A stretch of DNA of 64,000 nucleotides from Saprospiraceae bacterium (GTDB taxonomy: Bacteria; Bacteroidota; Bacteroidia; Chitinophagales; Saprospiraceae). Shown piece by piece: positions 45,204 through 55,603 of this stretch (position 1 is the first letter of the stretch; every line of letters starts with the position of its first letter). The notes beneath the pieces were generated by a model that saw nothing but the letters and a program-made list of their open reading frames with translations, was not told the origin of the DNA and did no database searches. The position numbers and the translations under genes were made by a program. Where the stretch lies: contig JADZFD010000011.1 in NCBI GenBank assembly GCA_020850225.1, forward strand, positions 1-64,000, written 5' to 3'.

Positions 45204-46475
45204 TCAAATTACATGGTGGTGTATACTCTCTTCCAGATATGGATCCTGCTTAGGTACCAATGGTGCTTTTGACAAAATCCATAAGGAAAAGTATGCAAAT
45301 AAGCCTAAAAATCCTATAAATGTACCTAATTCCAGTAATCCAGGCATTGTAAAACCAGCAACAAAATTACTGGCATGCTCAACACCATGTGCAGCACCTT
45401 CTGTAGCAGCTTCATGACCATGTGCTGCATGCTGTGCCGTTATTAATACACCCGGTTTTATCATTAGAAAATAATCCAACCAGTGTCCGAATAACATTAA
45501 AACCGATACAAATACCAAAGAACCAATTTTCCTCTTTACATCATTCCTCATTAATGCAAAGAATGGAACTAAAAAGTTGAGACCTATATTGATAAAAAAC
45601 AAAGCAGGATAATTATTATACCGCTCTTTAAAATAAATAGTTTCTTCTCCAATATTGGCATACCATATCAACATAAACTGAGAAAACCATAAATATGTCC
45701 AAAAAATACTAAATGCAAATAAATACTTACCTAAATCATGTAAATGGTTAGAATTAACAACACTTAAATATCCATTGAACTTTAAAAAAATGATCATAAG
45801 TATTGTTATAGCTATCATGGCAACGAATGCACTGACTGTAGAATACCATGCGAACAATGTACTGTACCAATGTGCATCAATACTCATTAACCATAACCAT
45901 AACATTGCAGCACTCGTAAAACCTATCACAGGCAAAGTGGCAGCAGCATATACTCGTTGTGCTTTATGATATTTGAAGCTACTATCTCCATGATTATCTT
46001 CCGTTAATGATAATTGCCTCATCCTGTAAGCAAGAAAAGCCCATAATCCACCAAAAATTATTGTTCCGAATAAATACCAGTTGTTATTAAGAAAGGATGA
46101 CTTACCTTTAAGTATGGTATCGGTTTCCACATCAGCTTTATTTGCCCAGTGGTATAGATGATGCCATCCAAAGTAATTACCCAACCCTAAGATAACCAAA
46201 AATATCAACCCGATTCCAATAAACATGGAATATGCTTCCCATAACCTTTTAAAAGTAGTGTACCAACCTGCATATGCAGTTATACCTGCAGCATTAAAAA
46301 ACAATCCCATCGCTGCTATCATGGTAAAGAATAAGGAATTGTGTAAAAAGTTGGACCAAAATCTTGAATGATTTCCATCGTCACCAAACCATGTCAAAAC
46401 CATACATACCAATCCGAGCCCGATAGCTCCGAAAAGTACATTTCTAGTTGATGCGGTCATTTTATATTGGCTCAT
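45204..46475 (-). CDS. actF: Alternative Complex III subunit ActF (quinol:cytochrome c oxidoreductase membrane subunit)
   Basis: 423 residues and about ten membrane helices, related to the NrfD-type subunit ActC but more divergent. Recognisable ActF features include GLFFNAAGITAYAGWYTTFKRLWEA, WYLFGTIIFGG, SIDAHWYSTLFAWYSTVSAF and FSIFWTYLWFSQFMLIWYANI. It is the last act gene, 42 bases before the oxidase subunit II gene, as in Bacteroidota operons where ACIII and the aa3 oxidase form a supercomplex. Confidence 0.92.
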   Translation of the reverse strand: MSQYKMTASTRNVLFGAIGLGLVCMVLTWFGDDGNHSRFWSNFLHNSLFFTMIAAMGLFFNAAGITAYAGWYTTFKRLWEAYSMFIGIGLIFLVILGLGNYFGWHHLYHWANKADVETDTILKGKSSFLNNNWYLFGTIIFGGLWAFLAYRMRQLSLTEDNHGDSSFKYHKAQRVYAAATLPVIGFTSAAMLWLWLMSIDAHWYSTLFAWYSTVSAFVAMIAITILMIIFLKFNGYLSVVNSNHLHDLGKYLFAFSIFWTYLWFSQFMLIWYANIGEETIYFKERYNNYPALFFINIGLNFLVPFFALMRNDVKRKIGSLVFVSVLMLFGHWLDYFLMIKPGVLITAQHAAHGHEAATEGAAHGVEHASNFVAGFTMPGLLELGTFIGFLGLFAYFSLWILSKAPLVPKQDPYLEESIHHHVI

Positions 46476-46539
46476 ATTCTGAATATTATATTATTGCTCA
46501 AAAATTTAATATTATATCTTTCTATCCTGTATCAGGTTA

Positions 46540-47328
46540 TTAATGATGAACAGCTTTTATAGTATCTTGTACTACCGGTAATGCACTTGTTACCTCATTA
46601 ACTTTAGGTATGAGTGCGAATGGTATATCTGAAGTATTCAATGTATTTTCAGCAGCACTATACTTGAGGTTTTTACTGGCTGCCTGTAATGATCTGATAA
46701 ACTGAATTACATCCCATCTTTCTTCATAGGATAATTTATCCTCATAAGATCCCATCATATTTTTACCATACATAATAGCGTGATAAAAACGTCCATTACT
46801 TGAAGCGATAAAATCATCCAACAGAAAATTTGCAGGTTGTACAGGGTACTTTCCTCCGTCGTCTCTTACAAGATAACCACTTCCATCTCCTTTTTCACCA
46901 TGACATATTCCACACTGGATATTATAGAGTAATTTGCCATTCGCCAAACTTTTATCAGTAATCGGATATGGGTTCTTAATGATCTCACTTATAGCTCTGG
47001 TTCTGTCTTCTTCCGTATTGGCATAATAGTAAGGAACAGCGCCATTTTGCCTGAATGCAATATTACTTTCATGATGATGCCCTGCCATACCTCTGGCTAT
47101 AGTACCTTTAACAGGATTTCTGGGCTGAACCAACTTATGTAAATCTTCAGCTGTGCCCCATCTGTTGTATTTATAAAAATCGAAAACGTTCGCTTCGAGT
47201 GTAACAGCATGTGCCATGTCCGGCATATATTCACTTCCCGTTTTATTACCGGAAGCGGACTGACATGAAGTATAGAAAATTACACCTGCCAGTATTATAA
47301 ATCCATAAAATTTATTCAATTTTTCCAT
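46540..47328 (-). CDS. actE: Alternative Complex III subunit ActE, monoheme cytochrome c lipoprotein
   Basis: 262 residues. The lipobox VIFYTSC (Cys22) anchors it to the membrane. One heme c site is seen, CGICH (139-143), with MYGKNMMGSY supplying a possible axial Met. The N-terminal part has His-rich AGHHHES. ActE carries electrons from ActA towards the oxidase. Confidence 0.92.
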   Translation of the reverse strand: MEKLNKFYGFIILAGVIFYTSCQSASGNKTGSEYMPDMAHAVTLEANVFDFYKYNRWGTAEDLHKLVQPRNPVKGTIARGMAGHHHESNIAFRQNGAVPYYYANTEEDRTRAISEIIKNPYPITDKSLANGKLLYNIQCGICHGEKGDGSGYLVRDDGGKYPVQPANFLLDDFIASSNGRFYHAIMYGKNMMGSYEDKLSYEERWDVIQFIRSLQAASKNLKYSAAENTLNTSDIPFALIPKVNEVTSALPVVQDTIKAVHH

Positions 47329-47340
47329 CGCTGATTTTGC

Positions 47341-47865
47341 TTATATATTTTTAGAATTCACTTCAGATGCGCCTGTATTCTTAAAAAATGATTCTGCATC
47401 ACCTGAATTTACAATAGATTTGTCAAAAGCAATACAAAACTTATCATCTGTAATCCTGTCGTCCAACTGGGGGTTTTTGATTCCTGGTCCGAGACCACTG
47501 ACCAGATAGAATGTAACAGTCATCCCGATAGCGGCAAACAACACTGTCATTTCAAATGTAATAGGAATAAATGCAGGTACTGACCAATATGGTTTTCCAC
47601 CGAATATAGTAGGCCAATCCTTTACAAAAATCCATGTCATACCGAGAAATGCTGTAAGTGTACCTATCGCTCCGTAGACAAAACCGGCAATATGTAATCT
47701 GGATTCTTCTAGCTCCATTACTTCATCCAGACCATGTACAGGAAAAGGTGTGTATACATCATAAATTTCCAAATGATCTTTCTTTGCAGATTTGACAGCT
47801 CTCAACAAGTCCTCTTCGTCATCGTAAAGGCCAAAAATTAATTCTGTATTTTGTGTATTTGCCAT
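47341..47865 (-). CDS. actD: Alternative Complex III subunit ActD (DUF3341)
   Basis: 174 residues with the DUF3341 pattern: LIFGLYDDEEDLLRAVK, VYTPFPVHGLDEVM, then two membrane helices (about 57-77 and 100-123) and a short soluble tail (DDKFCIAFD). It is a small structural subunit that contacts ActB and the membrane core. Confidence 0.93.
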   Translation of the reverse strand: MANTQNTELIFGLYDDEEDLLRAVKSAKKDHLEIYDVYTPFPVHGLDEVMELEESRLHIAGFVYGAIGTLTAFLGMTWIFVKDWPTIFGGKPYWSVPAFIPITFEMTVLFAAIGMTVTFYLVSGLGPGIKNPQLDDRITDDKFCIAFDKSIVNSGDAESFFKNTGASEVNSKNI

Positions 47866-47925
47866 CTAAAAATGGTTTTTTCAATTATTTAATTTGATGA
47901 TATGCAGCTATAATATTTTATATTA

Positions 47926-49329
47926 TCAATGTTCGTTTGTATGATGTGTATGGGATTTAGCATTTTCACCAACATACTGATTACCGCCGGTTTTTAGAAT
48001 ATGCTTAATCTCTGCAACAGCAACAACAGGTGCAACTCTTACAAATATAAGGTACAAGGTGAAGAATATGCCCATCGTTCCGACATAAATGCCTATCTCA
48101 ACCCAACTAGGGGAATACAAACTCCAGCTTGAAGGTATATAATCACGTGCCAGCGTTGTAGCAATAATCACGAATCGCTCAAACCACATTCCGATATTGA
48201 CAACTATGGATAGGAAGAAAGTAAGTGTCACGTTTCTTCTCCAGGACTTCTTCCAGAAAAACTGTGGTGAAACTACATTACAGAACATCATTCCAAAATA
48301 TGACCACCAATAAGGTCCCAATGCTCTGTTAAAAAATGCGAACTGCTCATAGACATAACCTGAATACCAGGAAATAAACAATTCTGTCAGATAGGCAACA
48401 CCAACGATTGTACCTGTAAGTAATATTACCTTATTCATTGACTCTATATGTTCAATCGTAATATAGTCTTCCAGTTTCAATAGCTTTCTGGTTATAATCA
48501 TCAGTGTTAACACCATTGCAAAACCTGAAAATATCGCTCCTGCAACAAAATAAGGAGGAAAAATAGTTGTATGCCATCCCGGAATAACAGAAGTAGCGAA
48601 GTCAAAACTTACTATTGTATGTACTGAAAGTACCAACGGTGTGGCAATTCCTGCAAGTATCAAAGATAAGGATTCCCATCGCTGCCAATGTTTTGCAGAA
48701 CCTGTCCATCCAAATGATAATGTATTGTATATTTTTCTTCTCAGACCTTTTGCTCTGTCTCTAACCGTTGCAAAGTCCGGAACCAAGCCTGTATACCAAA
48801 ACAATAAGGAAACTGTAAAGTAAGTGGATATCGCAAAAACGTCCCATAACAAAGGTGAGTTGAAGTTAGGCCACAATGGACCTCTTGTATTGGGATACGG
48901 CATAATGAAAAACGCCAGCCAAACTCTACCCATGTGTATTATAGGAAACAATCCTGCACAAATAACTGCAAAAATTGTCATTGCCTCTGCTGCTCTGTTT
49001 ACCCCTGTACGCCATTTTTGTCTGAATAGCAAGAGAATGGCTGAAATCAGCGTTCCGGCGTGACCGATACCAATCCACCAAACAAAGTTGGTTATATCCC
49101 AGGACCAGTTAATGGTTCTGTTAAGATTCCATGATCCGATACCCACCCATATCGTCCATATTATACAAAAAATACCATAGGTTGCAACAGCTACAGCAAT
49201 TATAAAACCAATAATCCAGGCTTTGGTAGGTGTTTTCTCTGTAGGGGATATTAAATCTTCAGTAATCTGATGATATGTTTTATTCCCTGTAATCAGAGGT
49301 TTTCTAATAGGACTTACAACAGCACTCAT
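47926..49329 (-). CDS. actC: Alternative Complex III subunit ActC (NrfD/polysulfide-reductase-like, quinol site)
   Basis: 467 residues, about ten membrane helices of the NrfD family: NWSWDITNFVWWIGIGHAGTLISAILLLFRQ, IHMGRVWLAFF, PLLWDVFAISTYFTVSLLFWY and LSVHTIVSFDFATSVIPGWHTTIFPPYFVAGAIFSG, all in pieces. It is the probable menaquinol-oxidising membrane subunit. It lies 44 bases after actB. Confidence 0.95.
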   Translation of the reverse strand: MSAVVSPIRKPLITGNKTYHQITEDLISPTEKTPTKAWIIGFIIAVAVATYGIFCIIWTIWVGIGSWNLNRTINWSWDITNFVWWIGIGHAGTLISAILLLFRQKWRTGVNRAAEAMTIFAVICAGLFPIIHMGRVWLAFFIMPYPNTRGPLWPNFNSPLLWDVFAISTYFTVSLLFWYTGLVPDFATVRDRAKGLRRKIYNTLSFGWTGSAKHWQRWESLSLILAGIATPLVLSVHTIVSFDFATSVIPGWHTTIFPPYFVAGAIFSGFAMVLTLMIITRKLLKLEDYITIEHIESMNKVILLTGTIVGVAYLTELFISWYSGYVYEQFAFFNRALGPYWWSYFGMMFCNVVSPQFFWKKSWRRNVTLTFFLSIVVNIGMWFERFVIIATTLARDYIPSSWSLYSPSWVEIGIYVGTMGIFFTLYLIFVRVAPVVAVAEIKHILKTGGNQYVGENAKSHTHHTNEH

Positions 49330-49373
49330 TATTTATGTTTTGAATGTTTTGTTTACTTAAATATTTTTAATTC

Positions 49374-52300
49374 TTATGCATCAAATGACTTATCCCTGTT
49401 ATTTACCTTCATGGTATATGTAACAGATGGTCTTACATTGATTTCTTCAAGAGCAATATAATTCAATGGTGATCCAAGTTTTGAATTGAGATCTCCTTCC
49501 TTATTATTCATATCACCGAATGTAATGGCATCAGCAGGGCAAGCTGTCTGACAGGCTGTGCGTACATCCTGATCTCTGAGTGTACGGCCTTCAACTTTTG
49601 CGGACAATTTACCTTCCTGAATTCTTTGAACACAGAAACTACATTTCTCTATTACACCTCTTGCTCTGACTGTTACATCCGGATTCAGTACCATTCTGGT
49701 CAGATTATCTGCCATAAACGGTATGGTTTCTTCCTGCAATCTTGGTTGATTTACCGGCCATAAGTCAGCTTTTGTATAATCCAACCAATTGAATCTTCTT
49801 ACTTTAAACGGACAGTTATTGGCACAATATCTTGTTCCAATACATCTGTTATAAGCCATCTGATTAAGACCTTCAGAACTATGATTGGTAGCATTGACCG
49901 GACAAACATTTTCACACGGAGCATTATCACAATGCTGACACATCATTGGCTGATATATTGTGCTTGGGTTCTCTACATCTCCGTAATAATATCTGTCAAT
50001 TCTCAACCATGTCATTTCATGATGAATGGCTACTTCATGTTTGCCTACAACCGGAACGTTGTTTTCTGCCATACATGCAACCGTACAGGCACCACATCCG
50101 ATACATGCATTCAAATCTACATGCATACCCCAATGGTGTCCCAAAGAATACAAGTGATCAAATCCTTTATAAATCTGTTGAGCATTCAGATGCTGTGCTT
50201 CTTTTCTTCTCTCCTGTAAATGCTCCACATTGTTCTTCAAATCCTTTACATTGGAAGTGTAAATGACCGATCTGTCAGTCAACGCTCCCTGAAAACCTTT
50301 GATACCTGTAAAGTAATCGAATGTTACCAAAGCAGATTCGTCAGCATTGACTTCAGTGTTTGTTTCCTTGTCTATTCCTCTTACCCCTATCGTATGATGA
50401 TACTGAACACAGGAGAAATCCTTTTCTTTACCAACCTTTTCAGAAACACTCACATTTGTGTTATAGTACCCGATTCCTGAAGCATTGGAAGTAAGACTGT
50501 CGTTGACATTCACACCAACATTGGATCCTGTATTTCCGGCTATTAGTCTGCCATATCCCAATGCTAAGGATACTGTACCCGGCATTTGGCCAAATTGTTG
50601 AAGAACAGGTAATGTGATTTTCTTACTACCGATAGTCAATTCAACCAAATCTCCATCTTTCAGGTTTTTATAGCCCACCATTGTTCGTATGCCATCAAAA
50701 TTAACCGGTACAGTAAGGTAGTTGCCCCATACTGTACGTGTAACCGGATCAGCCATTTCCATCAACCATGGATTTCCGGAATACTGACCGTTACCCATGT
50801 GTACTGTTTCATAATACGATATCTCCAATTCTGATGAAGATGGTTTTGTTATATTGCCGTCAATGGAAACAGAGGTATAAGCAGAGCTTCCACTACTCTG
50901 GAAAGTAAATACCCCATCGTGGACTGTATTATCCCAAAAACCCTGGAAAGTTGCATATTCATTTTGTAAATTAAAGAATGAGTTCTTCCAGTTTTCCTTT
51001 AAATAATCATAATAAGGCTGTTCACTGTTTTCAACCAATCCTTCGCTTCCTGCCCAAATCAGTAAAGACAATTCTGCTTGTCTGTTATCAAATAAAGGAG
51101 AAATCGTCGGTTGAATCAATGAGAATTGACCCTTTTTAGCTTCAACATCGCCCCATGATTCCAGAAAATGTGTTGAAGGTGCTACAATATCACATAAATC
51201 CGTAGTATCATCATTACTGATAGCAAGAGATACTTTGGTTTTAACTTTCTTAAGTCCTTCCTGAATTGTTGCTCCATATGCTGAATCATAAACAGGATTT
51301 GCTCCGCAGAAGATAACACATCCTACTGAGCCTCCTTTCAGATCATCAGCAAGGGCTTTTAGTTCGGCATCATTACCTTGTCTCTGATAAGAAGGAGCAG
51401 ACATATCCAATGTAGTTCCGTAATTGTTCAATGCATTATTTATAGCATTAATCATCAACTGTTCGTTCACATTGTTGGATGCGCTGATTACTATAGATTT
51501 TCCGGAAGCATTCTTAAGCTCTCCGGCTACTTTTGATAGTAAAGACTTGGCTCTGTCATTCAGTCCGGAAGTAGAGATACTACCACCAGTTATTTCATTA
51601 TATAAATGAGCTATAGCAACTCCCTGCTCTGATGGTCTTACCAGAATTCTGTTATCAGCATTGGAGCCTGTAAGAGACATATGATTTTCTACCTGTATAT
51701 GTCTGGACATCTTAGCCTTAGTGATATCATCTATTTTTCGTCCCTTAACGTATCCTTTAGTATATTCTACAGGCGATATCCATGTACCCAAAAAGTCAGC
51801 ATTGAAGCTAACAATAACTTCTGCCTTGTCAAAATGGTAAGAAGGGATTGCCCTTACACCGAAGTTCTTCTCATTAGCATCCAGTAATGCGGAAGAAGAA
51901 ACAGGGTCATACGTAACGATTTTAGCACTTGGATATTTCGTAGTAAACTCAGCCATTGCTTTTTTGGCTGTAGGGCTCATATTGGTATTGGTCACAATAC
52001 GAACACCTGATGCATTAATCAATGCCGATCTTAATTTCTTATCTATCTCTTCCCAAGTGGTATCCACCCAGGAAGCACCATCTTTCATTTTAGGACCAGT
52101 GAACCTGTTTGTGTCATATAAACTTAAAACAGAAGCCTGAGCGCGAGCTGATGTACCACCTTTTGTTACAGATGACAAATCATTACCTTCAATTTTGATG
52201 GGTCTTCCTTCCCTGGTTTTAACAAGTACAGCACAATAATCTCCTCCGTTTACAAAAGAAGATGCGTAATAGTTTGCTACTCCAGGTACGATTTCTTCAG

Positions 52301-52547
52301 GTTTGATAACATAAGGTATCGCTTTTTTAACCGGAATATCACATCCTGCAGCTACTGTAGCGGCACCAAGTCCAAAACCTAAAAGTTTTAGAAAATCTCT
52401 GCGGTTTCCGGATAAACTTACTGCCTGGGCAGCATATTCAACCTGGTCATCTGCAAACTCCTGATCTAATGTATGAAGAAATTCTTCTTCATGATTCAAG
52501 TCCATCTGACCTACCCAAATATTATCTTTATTATTACTATTGTCCAT
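49374..52547 (-). CDS. actB: Alternative Complex III subunit ActB (molybdopterin-like domain + Fe-S domain)
   Basis: 1057 residues, a fusion of a molybdopterin-oxidoreductase-like domain (about 80-780, no cofactor expected in ACIII) and a ferredoxin-like domain (about 810-1010). The latter has clusters CIGCGACTVAC, CQHCDNAPCENVCP, CIGTRYCANNCP, CSFCVQ and CQTACP, which bind Fe-S centres that take electrons from quinol oxidation to the hemes of ActA. The N-terminus has a twin-arginine-like signal (NRRDFLKLLGFG, Arg49-Arg50) placed unusually far in, as in the 'TAT-variant' group, ending near Cys69. Confidence 0.95.
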   Translation of the reverse strand: MDNSNNKDNIWVGQMDLNHEEEFLHTLDQEFADDQVEYAAQAVSLSGNRRDFLKLLGFGLGAATVAAGCDIPVKKAIPYVIKPEEIVPGVANYYASSFVNGGDYCAVLVKTREGRPIKIEGNDLSSVTKGGTSARAQASVLSLYDTNRFTGPKMKDGASWVDTTWEEIDKKLRSALINASGVRIVTNTNMSPTAKKAMAEFTTKYPSAKIVTYDPVSSSALLDANEKNFGVRAIPSYHFDKAEVIVSFNADFLGTWISPVEYTKGYVKGRKIDDITKAKMSRHIQVENHMSLTGSNADNRILVRPSEQGVAIAHLYNEITGGSISTSGLNDRAKSLLSKVAGELKNASGKSIVISASNNVNEQLMINAINNALNNYGTTLDMSAPSYQRQGNDAELKALADDLKGGSVGCVIFCGANPVYDSAYGATIQEGLKKVKTKVSLAISNDDTTDLCDIVAPSTHFLESWGDVEAKKGQFSLIQPTISPLFDNRQAELSLLIWAGSEGLVENSEQPYYDYLKENWKNSFFNLQNEYATFQGFWDNTVHDGVFTFQSSGSSAYTSVSIDGNITKPSSSELEISYYETVHMGNGQYSGNPWLMEMADPVTRTVWGNYLTVPVNFDGIRTMVGYKNLKDGDLVELTIGSKKITLPVLQQFGQMPGTVSLALGYGRLIAGNTGSNVGVNVNDSLTSNASGIGYYNTNVSVSEKVGKEKDFSCVQYHHTIGVRGIDKETNTEVNADESALVTFDYFTGIKGFQGALTDRSVIYTSNVKDLKNNVEHLQERRKEAQHLNAQQIYKGFDHLYSLGHHWGMHVDLNACIGCGACTVACMAENNVPVVGKHEVAIHHEMTWLRIDRYYYGDVENPSTIYQPMMCQHCDNAPCENVCPVNATNHSSEGLNQMAYNRCIGTRYCANNCPFKVRRFNWLDYTKADLWPVNQPRLQEETIPFMADNLTRMVLNPDVTVRARGVIEKCSFCVQRIQEGKLSAKVEGRTLRDQDVRTACQTACPADAITFGDMNNKEGDLNSKLGSPLNYIALEEINVRPSVTYTMKVNNRDKSFDA

Positions 52548-52591
52548 TATATATTAAGATTAGAATCTTTAAAATATTTATATTTATATGA

Positions 52592-54004
52592 TTAGTAGTG
52601 ACATTTCTGACACTCCAATCCTCCAATATCAGCTACTGTTACTTTATCCCTCTTTCCAGACGCTATTTCTTCATGGTATCGGGTATAACTTGAATAATAC
52701 TGATTTTCATTAAATTTCACCTCTGTCTGTCTGTGGCAATTTACACACCACCCCATTGACAAAGGTGACATCTGAGTAAGAACCTCCATTTTTTCAACCT
52801 GACCATGACAGGTCTGACACTCCAGTTTACCTACTGTTACGTGTTGTGAGTGATTAAAGTAAACATGATCCGGCAACATATGAATTCTAACCCATTCTAT
52901 TGGCCCTTGAATCTGTTTTTTATTTTCATTTGTCAATGATTTCTTGATACCTACCCATTGTTCAGCCACTGTTCTTTCACCATCCGAGTCCAGATTTGCC
53001 AATTCCTTGGATTCCATATATTGATCACCAATCCACTTCGTAAAAATAGCACGAATATCTTCTTCAGATTTGGATTCATAATTCTCAATATACTTATTCG
53101 TATTGGGATCATACCCTATGGAAGCATAAATTTTGGAAATCTCTGCCGTACCATACTTACTGCCACTCTTTATTGCAGCGTGACAATTCATACATGTATT
53201 CGTACTCGGTATTACGGAATGCTTGGAGCGACGTGCACCATCATGACAAAACTGACAGTCAATTTTATGTATACCGGCATGTGTGGCATGAGAAAATTTA
53301 ATTGGTTGTTCAGGTGCATAGCCTTCCTGACGCCCGAGTTCTGTGGATTTTTTTACCGTCGTATAAGCACCTAATATAATAGCTGCGAAAATCAAAAAGG
53401 AAATCACCCCTTTGGAAGTAAGGATTTGCTTGACAGACTTAACTTCTGCCTTTTCACCTTCCTGAGCTGCGGCAATCAAATTAAGATTACCAATAATCTT
53501 AGCTAATATTACTGCTAAAACAGCAAGAATACCAACAATCAGAAGATATAATGGCATTTTACTGCTTACTGGTTTAGGTGCACTATCATCGGCTGCTGCA
53601 ACTGAAGCTGCCGGCTTAGCACCATAAGTACCATCATAGACACCATCTATATATGCAAAAAGACTACCAATGTCATCATCTGTTAAACTTGGAAATGCAG
53701 TCATAACAGTTGGTTTATACTGATTCCATATTTCAACAGCCTTTGGATGGCCTTTTTTAATCATTTCCTGGGAATTTCGAACCCATCCGTATAATGCTAC
53801 ATCATCTCCCCAGATAGCTTTGGTTCCACCTAATGCAGGCCCGGTAGCTGCACTCCGCATATCTTTATTGTGACATGCAGCACAATAATTTTTAAATAAA
53901 TCCTTCCCCTTGTCAGGAGACACCTGACCCGTCATAAAACTGACTCCCAAGAAAGAAAGAAAAATTGTTAATGCACTGATTCTTAGATATTTGTAAATCA
54001 CCAT
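52592..54004 (-). CDS. actA: Alternative Complex III subunit ActA, multiheme cytochrome c
   Basis: 470 residues from the ATG at 54004; the frame's TTG at 54067 gives no better signal. The signal sequence (to about residue 27) is followed by a class-I cytochrome c domain with CAACH (41-45), an Ala-rich linker, two membrane helices (about 150-172 and 200-216), then a c3/c7-like domain with CQFCH (250), CMNCH (271), CQTCH (396), CVNCH (420) and CQKCH (465) ending at HY. That makes six CxxCH motifs, one more than the five usually described for ActA. It moves electrons from ActB to ActE and the oxidase. It is the first gene of the act-cta operon. Confidence 0.93.
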   Translation of the reverse strand: MVIYKYLRISALTIFLSFLGVSFMTGQVSPDKGKDLFKNYCAACHNKDMRSAATGPALGGTKAIWGDDVALYGWVRNSQEMIKKGHPKAVEIWNQYKPTVMTAFPSLTDDDIGSLFAYIDGVYDGTYGAKPAASVAAADDSAPKPVSSKMPLYLLIVGILAVLAVILAKIIGNLNLIAAAQEGEKAEVKSVKQILTSKGVISFLIFAAIILGAYTTVKKSTELGRQEGYAPEQPIKFSHATHAGIHKIDCQFCHDGARRSKHSVIPSTNTCMNCHAAIKSGSKYGTAEISKIYASIGYDPNTNKYIENYESKSEEDIRAIFTKWIGDQYMESKELANLDSDGERTVAEQWVGIKKSLTNENKKQIQGPIEWVRIHMLPDHVYFNHSQHVTVGKLECQTCHGQVEKMEVLTQMSPLSMGWCVNCHRQTEVKFNENQYYSSYTRYHEEIASGKRDKVTVADIGGLECQKCHY

Positions 54005-54077
54005 TGGTTTATCTTTAATAATTCCGAATTCATTCGGCGATTTTGTAATAAAAATGTAAAATTTCAAAATTTAGTGA

Positions 54078-54108
54078 CAAAAATATAACACTATAGTATT
54101 TAATGCAA
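54078..54108 (-). promoter_or_regulatory. Promoter of the actABCDEF-cta operon
   Basis: Read on the minus strand: TTG (54108-54106), a 20-base spacer, then TATTTTTG (54085-54078). This fits the Bacteroidota -33/-7 consensus. The actA ATG is about 70 bases downstream. Confidence 0.6.
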
Positions 54109-54563
54109 TTTTTACAGAGCGATAATTTTTATTTAGAAATATTCTAAATAAAAAGATAGCTTAATTATAAGTTTTCCTTAAAATAATTACTCCTATATAT
54201 AAATTCATAATTTTCAGAAACAAATAATGGATGCATCAACTTAATGTTATATCATACTAATTAACAATATCTTAGGGAATGAATATTGATTACTCTATAT
54301 GTAAATTCGTAATTCAAACAGATTAAGAAAAGTGATAAAAGTGAAAATAGCTATTTATGAATATAAATATTTGTTATAAGCTACAAAATCAGACTCACCT
54401 GAATTCTGATAAAAATTTTTATAAATGTTAAAATCCCGTTAAGAAAATTCATTGTATCACATTAACATAAATACTGCATATATGATCAAACCAAAGGATA
54501 TTCAACCTGATAATTATTGATATAAAAATACAGGGATTATGAAAAATTTCAATCTGATAAATT
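54109..54563. other. AT-rich divergent spacer
   Basis: About 450 bases between the respiratory operon and the DUF808 gene. Very AT-rich; I see no gene, RNA or strong hairpin. Confidence 0.5.
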
Positions 54564-54571
54564 TACCTTTG
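54564..54571 (+). promoter_or_regulatory. -7 promoter element before the DUF808 gene
   Basis: TACCTTTG matches TAnnTTTG, 22 bases before the ATG at 54594. No clear -33 box. Confidence 0.45.
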
Positions 54572-54593
54572 CAACTCATTAAAAATCTTATAA

Positions 54594-55463
54594 ATGGCAT
54601 CAGGAATTTTTGCTATACTGGACGACATCAGTATCCTTATGGACGATATTGCTACATTAAGTAAAGTAGCTACAAAAAAAACAGCCGGAATTCTTGGAGA
54701 TGATCTGGCAGTAAATGCAGAAAAAGCTACCGGTTTTGTCTCTTCACGTGAATTACCTGTATTATGGGCAATTACCAAAGGCTCCTTTATAAATAAACTC
54801 ATTATCTTGCCATTGGTTTTTTTGCTAAGTTATTACTATCCGGTACTGATTACATATATTCTAATCACAGGAGGATTATATCTTGCTTACGAGGGTATGC
54901 ATAACATTTCTGACTTTTTGAAATCAAAAATAAGTAAATCATCTCAACCTGAAATTAAAGATATAGCTGATGTTGAAGAAATGAACGAGGATACAAAGAT
55001 AAAGACAGCTGTAAGAACAGATTTTATCCTTTCTTTAGAAATCGTCATTATTGCATTAAGTACTGTTCTGGATAAATCGCTTACTATTCAAATTATAACA
55101 GTAAGTATAGTGGCAATTATTGCTACGGTTGGAGTCTATGGTATAGTAGCTTTAATAGTCAGGATGGATGACCTTGGACTATATCTTGTAAATACATCCA
55201 ATCAAAAAAGTCTTCAAACCAGATTTGGGAATTTCTTAATCCAACTGTTACCTAAAATCATCAGATTGCTCTCCGTCATCGGAACTATTGCCTTATTATT
55301 GGTGTCAGGAGGCATCTTCTTACACCATCATCTTTATTTTCCTGAAATTTTTAAACAAATGCCCTTGTTAATTCAGGAATTTATATCAGGTGTCATGTAT
55401 GGTACAATTGTTATGGCAGCAATATTGGTTGTAAAGGGTATCCTGAAAATTATCAAAAAATAA
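54594..55463 (+). CDS. DUF808 (YedI-like) inner-membrane protein
   Basis: 289 residues. The start MASGIFAILDDISILMDDIATLSKVATKKTAGILGDDLAVNAEKA (in pieces) is the signature of DUF808, followed by several membrane helices (about 68-95, 143-165, 168-190, 222-245, 258-282) and a cytoplasmic acidic loop. Widespread, function unknown. Confidence 0.92.
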   Translation: MASGIFAILDDISILMDDIATLSKVATKKTAGILGDDLAVNAEKATGFVSSRELPVLWAITKGSFINKLIILPLVFLLSYYYPVLITYILITGGLYLAYEGMHNISDFLKSKISKSSQPEIKDIADVEEMNEDTKIKTAVRTDFILSLEIVIIALSTVLDKSLTIQIITVSIVAIIATVGVYGIVALIVRMDDLGLYLVNTSNQKSLQTRFGNFLIQLLPKIIRLLSVIGTIALLLVSGGIFLHHHLYFPEIFKQMPLLIQEFISGVMYGTIVMAAILVVKGILKIIKK

Positions 55464-55483
55464 AATCAATCTGATATATATAC

Positions 55484-55520
55484 AAAAAGTCCGGCCTGAA
55501 TTACTCAAGCCGGACTTTTT
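55484..55520. terminator. Bidirectional terminator between DUF808 and DUF937-OmpA genes
   Basis: A perfect 12-bp stem (55484-55495 with 55509-55520) with a 13-base loop. It has an A-run on one side and a T-run on the other, so it can serve both convergent genes. Confidence 0.85.
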
Positions 55521-55603
55521 GCCTAATTATGATATGTTTATGGTTGTATCCTGATAATCATTGAAAGTAATACACTACAACAATTAATTTCCAACAAATC
55601 AGC

